Source: Deinococcus seoulensis (lineage in GTDB: Bacteria > Deinococcota > Deinococci > Deinococcales > Deinococcaceae). Taken from it: a DNA stretch of 64,000 bases. The stretch lies in contig NZ_BMQM01000010.1 of assembly GCF_014648115.1 (NCBI RefSeq), forward strand, positions 1-64,000. Direction: 5' to 3'. Position 1 is the first letter of the stretch. The number at the start of each line of letters is the position of its first letter. Of the stretch, positions 62,274 to 64,000 are shown in pieces. The notes under the pieces were generated by a model, which searched no databases, was not told where the DNA came from, and saw only the letters and a list, made by a program, of their open reading frames with translations. The position numbers were made by a program, and so were the translations under genes.

Positions 62274-62406
62274 ACGGATTCCGTTTGTTTCGTTGATAAC
62301 CCGGAAGGGCGCCGGGTTATCAACTCCACGCCCGGAACCCGCTTCTCTCCTACTCGCATCCGCTCGGATTGAATGGTTTGCACAAACCATTCAATCCGAG
62401 TCCGCA
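62273..62406. mobile_element. MITE-like element, copy 3 (134 bp), TCA target duplication
   Basis: Ends TACGGATTCCG and CCGAGTCCGCA; inner hairpins GATAACCCGG...CCGGGTTATC and GAATGGTTTGCACAAACCATTC. Flanked by TCA (62270-62272 and 62407-62409). The right TCA is the TGA stop codon of the DUF3160 gene, and the left end completes the ATG of the CapA-like gene. Confidence 0.9.
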
Positions 62407-64000
62407 TCACTTCACCAGCACGCCGTCCAGCCAGGGGTGCGCGGGCGGCACCTTGCCCTGACGCAGCTGCGCGCGCCACGCCTCGTCCGTCAGGCGGCCC
62501 GAGACGGGTACCGTGAACTCGTACTGCGAGTACACGCCGCCCCGCGCGACCTGAAGGCCGCCGCGACCGTCGGGCACGACGGCGTACAGCTCGTGGATGA
62601 AGCCCGTGCCTTCCTCCAGGGCGGTTCCGTCGCCGGTAGCGACGTCCGCGACGACGGCGGCCATGGCGTCCTCGTCGAACTGGCTGGCGTTCTCGCCGTC
62701 CTCGGGGTCGGCGCTGGCCATCTTCATCTGTTCCAGCCACCCGCCGAAGTAGTGGATCTGGTCGTACTCGTCGCGGGTCAGCGGGGTGCCCGCCAGTTCC
62801 TTGGCGGTGGCGCGGCTCAGGAGGCCCAGCATGTCGCGCAGAGAGTCGAGGTTCTGCGCGGTGCGTTCCGACAGGACGCCCTGCTCTTTCAGGACGCGGC
62901 GGGTCAGGGCCTCCAGGGTCTGCAGGCGCGCCCAGAGGGCCGGGTTGGGTTCCACGTACCCGCGCGGGGGCTGCGGGGGCTCCCCGGCGCCCATCTCGGC
63001 CATGGTCTGCTTGGCGTACAGGATGGTGTCGTGGCGCAGTTCCGTCCAGGAGCCCAGCGCGGTCAGCATCTCCTTGCGCGTCCAGGCGGGCGTGCGCATG
63101 AACGCCGGGTAGCGTGCGTCGCGCGGTTCGGGCCTGGCGAGGGCCTGGAGGGCGTACAGCCAGCCGGAATAGACGTTCGCGGTCCAGTCGGCCTGCTTCA
63201 GCTCGGCGAAATTCGCGCGGAGTTTCGCCATGTTCGCGTCGTAGTTCGCGTACTTCGACTGCCCGGTGCGGCGCAGTTCGTTCAGCGCGGCGTCGCTGCC
63301 CAGCACGGCCAGCAGGTCAAGGCCGCTGGGCAGCAGGCGCGGCTGCGTGTCGGTGCCCACCTCGCGGTACACGAGGCGCTGGAAGGCCGCGCCGTCCAGC
63401 GTGAAGCGCTGCCCCATCAGCCGGAAGCCGAGTGTCTGCGCGTCGCGCACCTCGCGGCCCTCGCCGGGGCGGGCGATCACCACGGCGCTGTTCACCTGCG
63501 GGGGCGGCAGTTTCCGCAACTCGGCCTGGAAGGCCGTCAGGACGGCCGGTTCCGCCAGTCGGCGCACCTGCCCGCCCGCCGCGACTTTCAGGGCCGCCGC
63601 ATACTGCCGGTAGTTCAGGTCGTCGCTGCGGCCCACCAGCAGCGCGGTCGGGTCGTACACGCGCGCCCACAGCTTCTGCGCCTCGGCGTTCGCCCCCATC
63701 AGGGCGGTCAGCAGGCCCGCCACGCGCGTCTCGCTGTCCTTATCCACGCGCAGGTTCAGGCGGCCCAGCCACATCATGGAGCGGAAGTAGCGTTTCAGCG
63801 CCTCGCTTTTCGTGTAGTGCCCGCGCGGCACGTACTGCGAGTAGTCCTCGAGCAGTTCCGTGCCGCTGAAAATGGCCGAGGGAGCAATGCCCTGGTGCGC
63901 GTCGATGAGTTTCAGTTCCGCCGCTACCAGCGCCGCCACCTCGGCGGGCGGGGTCACGGCCGGATCGGCGAGTTTCTGCGCGACCGACAGGTACGCCAGT
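62407..64000 (-). CDS. DUF3160-domain protein, 5' end beyond the window
   Basis: At least 531 codons, open to the right edge; the GTG at 63957 is unlikely to be the start since the frame continues. Matches the DUF3160 domain (GTELLEDYSQYVPRGHYTKSEALKRYFRSMMWLGR; FRLMGQRFTLDGAAFQRLVY; IHYFGGWLEQMKMA), a secreted family of unknown function often predicted to bind the cell surface. First visible gene of the envelope operon with the CapA-like and FG-GAP-like genes; the MITE lies between its stop and the next start. Confidence 0.85.
   Translation of the reverse strand, partial: LAYLSVAQKLADPAVTPPAEVAALVAAELKLIDAHQGIAPSAIFSGTELLEDYSQYVPRGHYTKSEALKRYFRSMMWLGRLNLRVDKDSETRVAGLLTALMGANAEAQKLWARVYDPTALLVGRSDDLNYRQYAAALKVAAGGQVRRLAEPAVLTAFQAELRKLPPPQVNSAVVIARPGEGREVRDAQTLGFRLMGQRFTLDGAAFQRLVYREVGTDTQPRLLPSGLDLLAVLGSDAALNELRRTGQSKYANYDANMAKLRANFAELKQADWTANVYSGWLYALQALARPEPRDARYPAFMRTPAWTRKEMLTALGSWTELRHDTILYAKQTMAEMGAGEPPQPPRGYVEPNPALWARLQTLEALTRRVLKEQGVLSERTAQNLDSLRDMLGLLSRATAKELAGTPLTRDEYDQIHYFGGWLEQMKMASADPEDGENASQFDEDAMAAVVADVATGDGTALEEGTGFIHELYAVVPDGRGGLQVARGGVYSQYEFTVPVSGRLTDEAWRAQLRQGKVPPAHPWLDGVLVK

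Noticed and set aside
62273..62406. Ordinary intergenic terminator
   Set aside because: Terminal inverted repeats, target duplications and multiple copies show it to be a mobile element, though it may also end transcripts.

Overview
The window is bacterial chromosome of very high G+C (roughly two thirds or more by eye), and the gene set points to the genus Deinococcus. It carries FrnE with both its CPWC and C-terminal CX4C motifs, an archaeal-type phosphoglycerate mutase, an alkyltransferase-like DNA lesion sensor, and many genes whose -10 box sits 6-7 bases before the start codon (leaderless transcripts, typical of Deinococcus). A class II photolyase and an intein in dnaE argue for a Deinococcus species other than D. 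radiodurans R1. I see no rRNA, tRNA, prophage, CRISPR array or plasmid/replication-origin gene.

Layout. 0-9.7 kb: der, a vanadium-haloperoxidase/PAP2-like lipoprotein, a secreted copper-amine-oxidase-N/PKD-type protein, ftsH, frnE and a peptidoglycan-binding protein. 9.8-17.8 kb: amidase, alkyltransferase-like protein, cytochrome c, a LysR gene broken by a 133-bp MITE-like element, methyltransferase, ABC exporter, PAS protein. 17.8-25.2 kb: intein-containing dnaE, a DUF559 gene between perfect 49-bp inverted repeats, pilT. 25.4-35.3 kb: folate cyclo-ligase, nitrilase-family hydrolase, acetyltransferase, LD-carboxypeptidase, hemW, thioesterase, a second MITE copy and a HerA-like ATPase. 35.3-45.5 kb: two promoter-terminator units, rpmF, TRIC channel, class II photolyase, MBL hydrolase, trmH, apgM, a ~530-bp non-coding repeat, and a MocR regulator divergent from benE. 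45.6-50.5 kb: an unassigned structured RNA, a small kinase, a flavin oxidoreductase and groESL. 50.7-54.0 kb: five genes joined by 4-bp stop/start overlaps, headed by a GGDEF-ribbon-helix-helix fusion. 54-64 kb: M23 and paired M16 peptidases, a second ~530-bp repeat, rtcB, and an envelope operon (DUF3160, CapA-like, two secreted proteins) with a third MITE copy.

How it fits together. Most genes are housekeeping or envelope functions in short operons. The less ordinary layer is non-coding. Four minus-strand promoters with a shared spacer fire almost straight into terminators. One MITE family makes TNA target duplications and lands on stop codons, in one case building a new start codon. A ~530-bp nested-palindrome repeat sits in two convergent spacers. 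A 7-bp tandem motif (TGGCAGA) appears between genes and in frame inside two of them. The 50.8-54.0 kb operon looks like a nucleotide-signalling and pool-sanitising unit and is the best candidate for an undescribed protein system.
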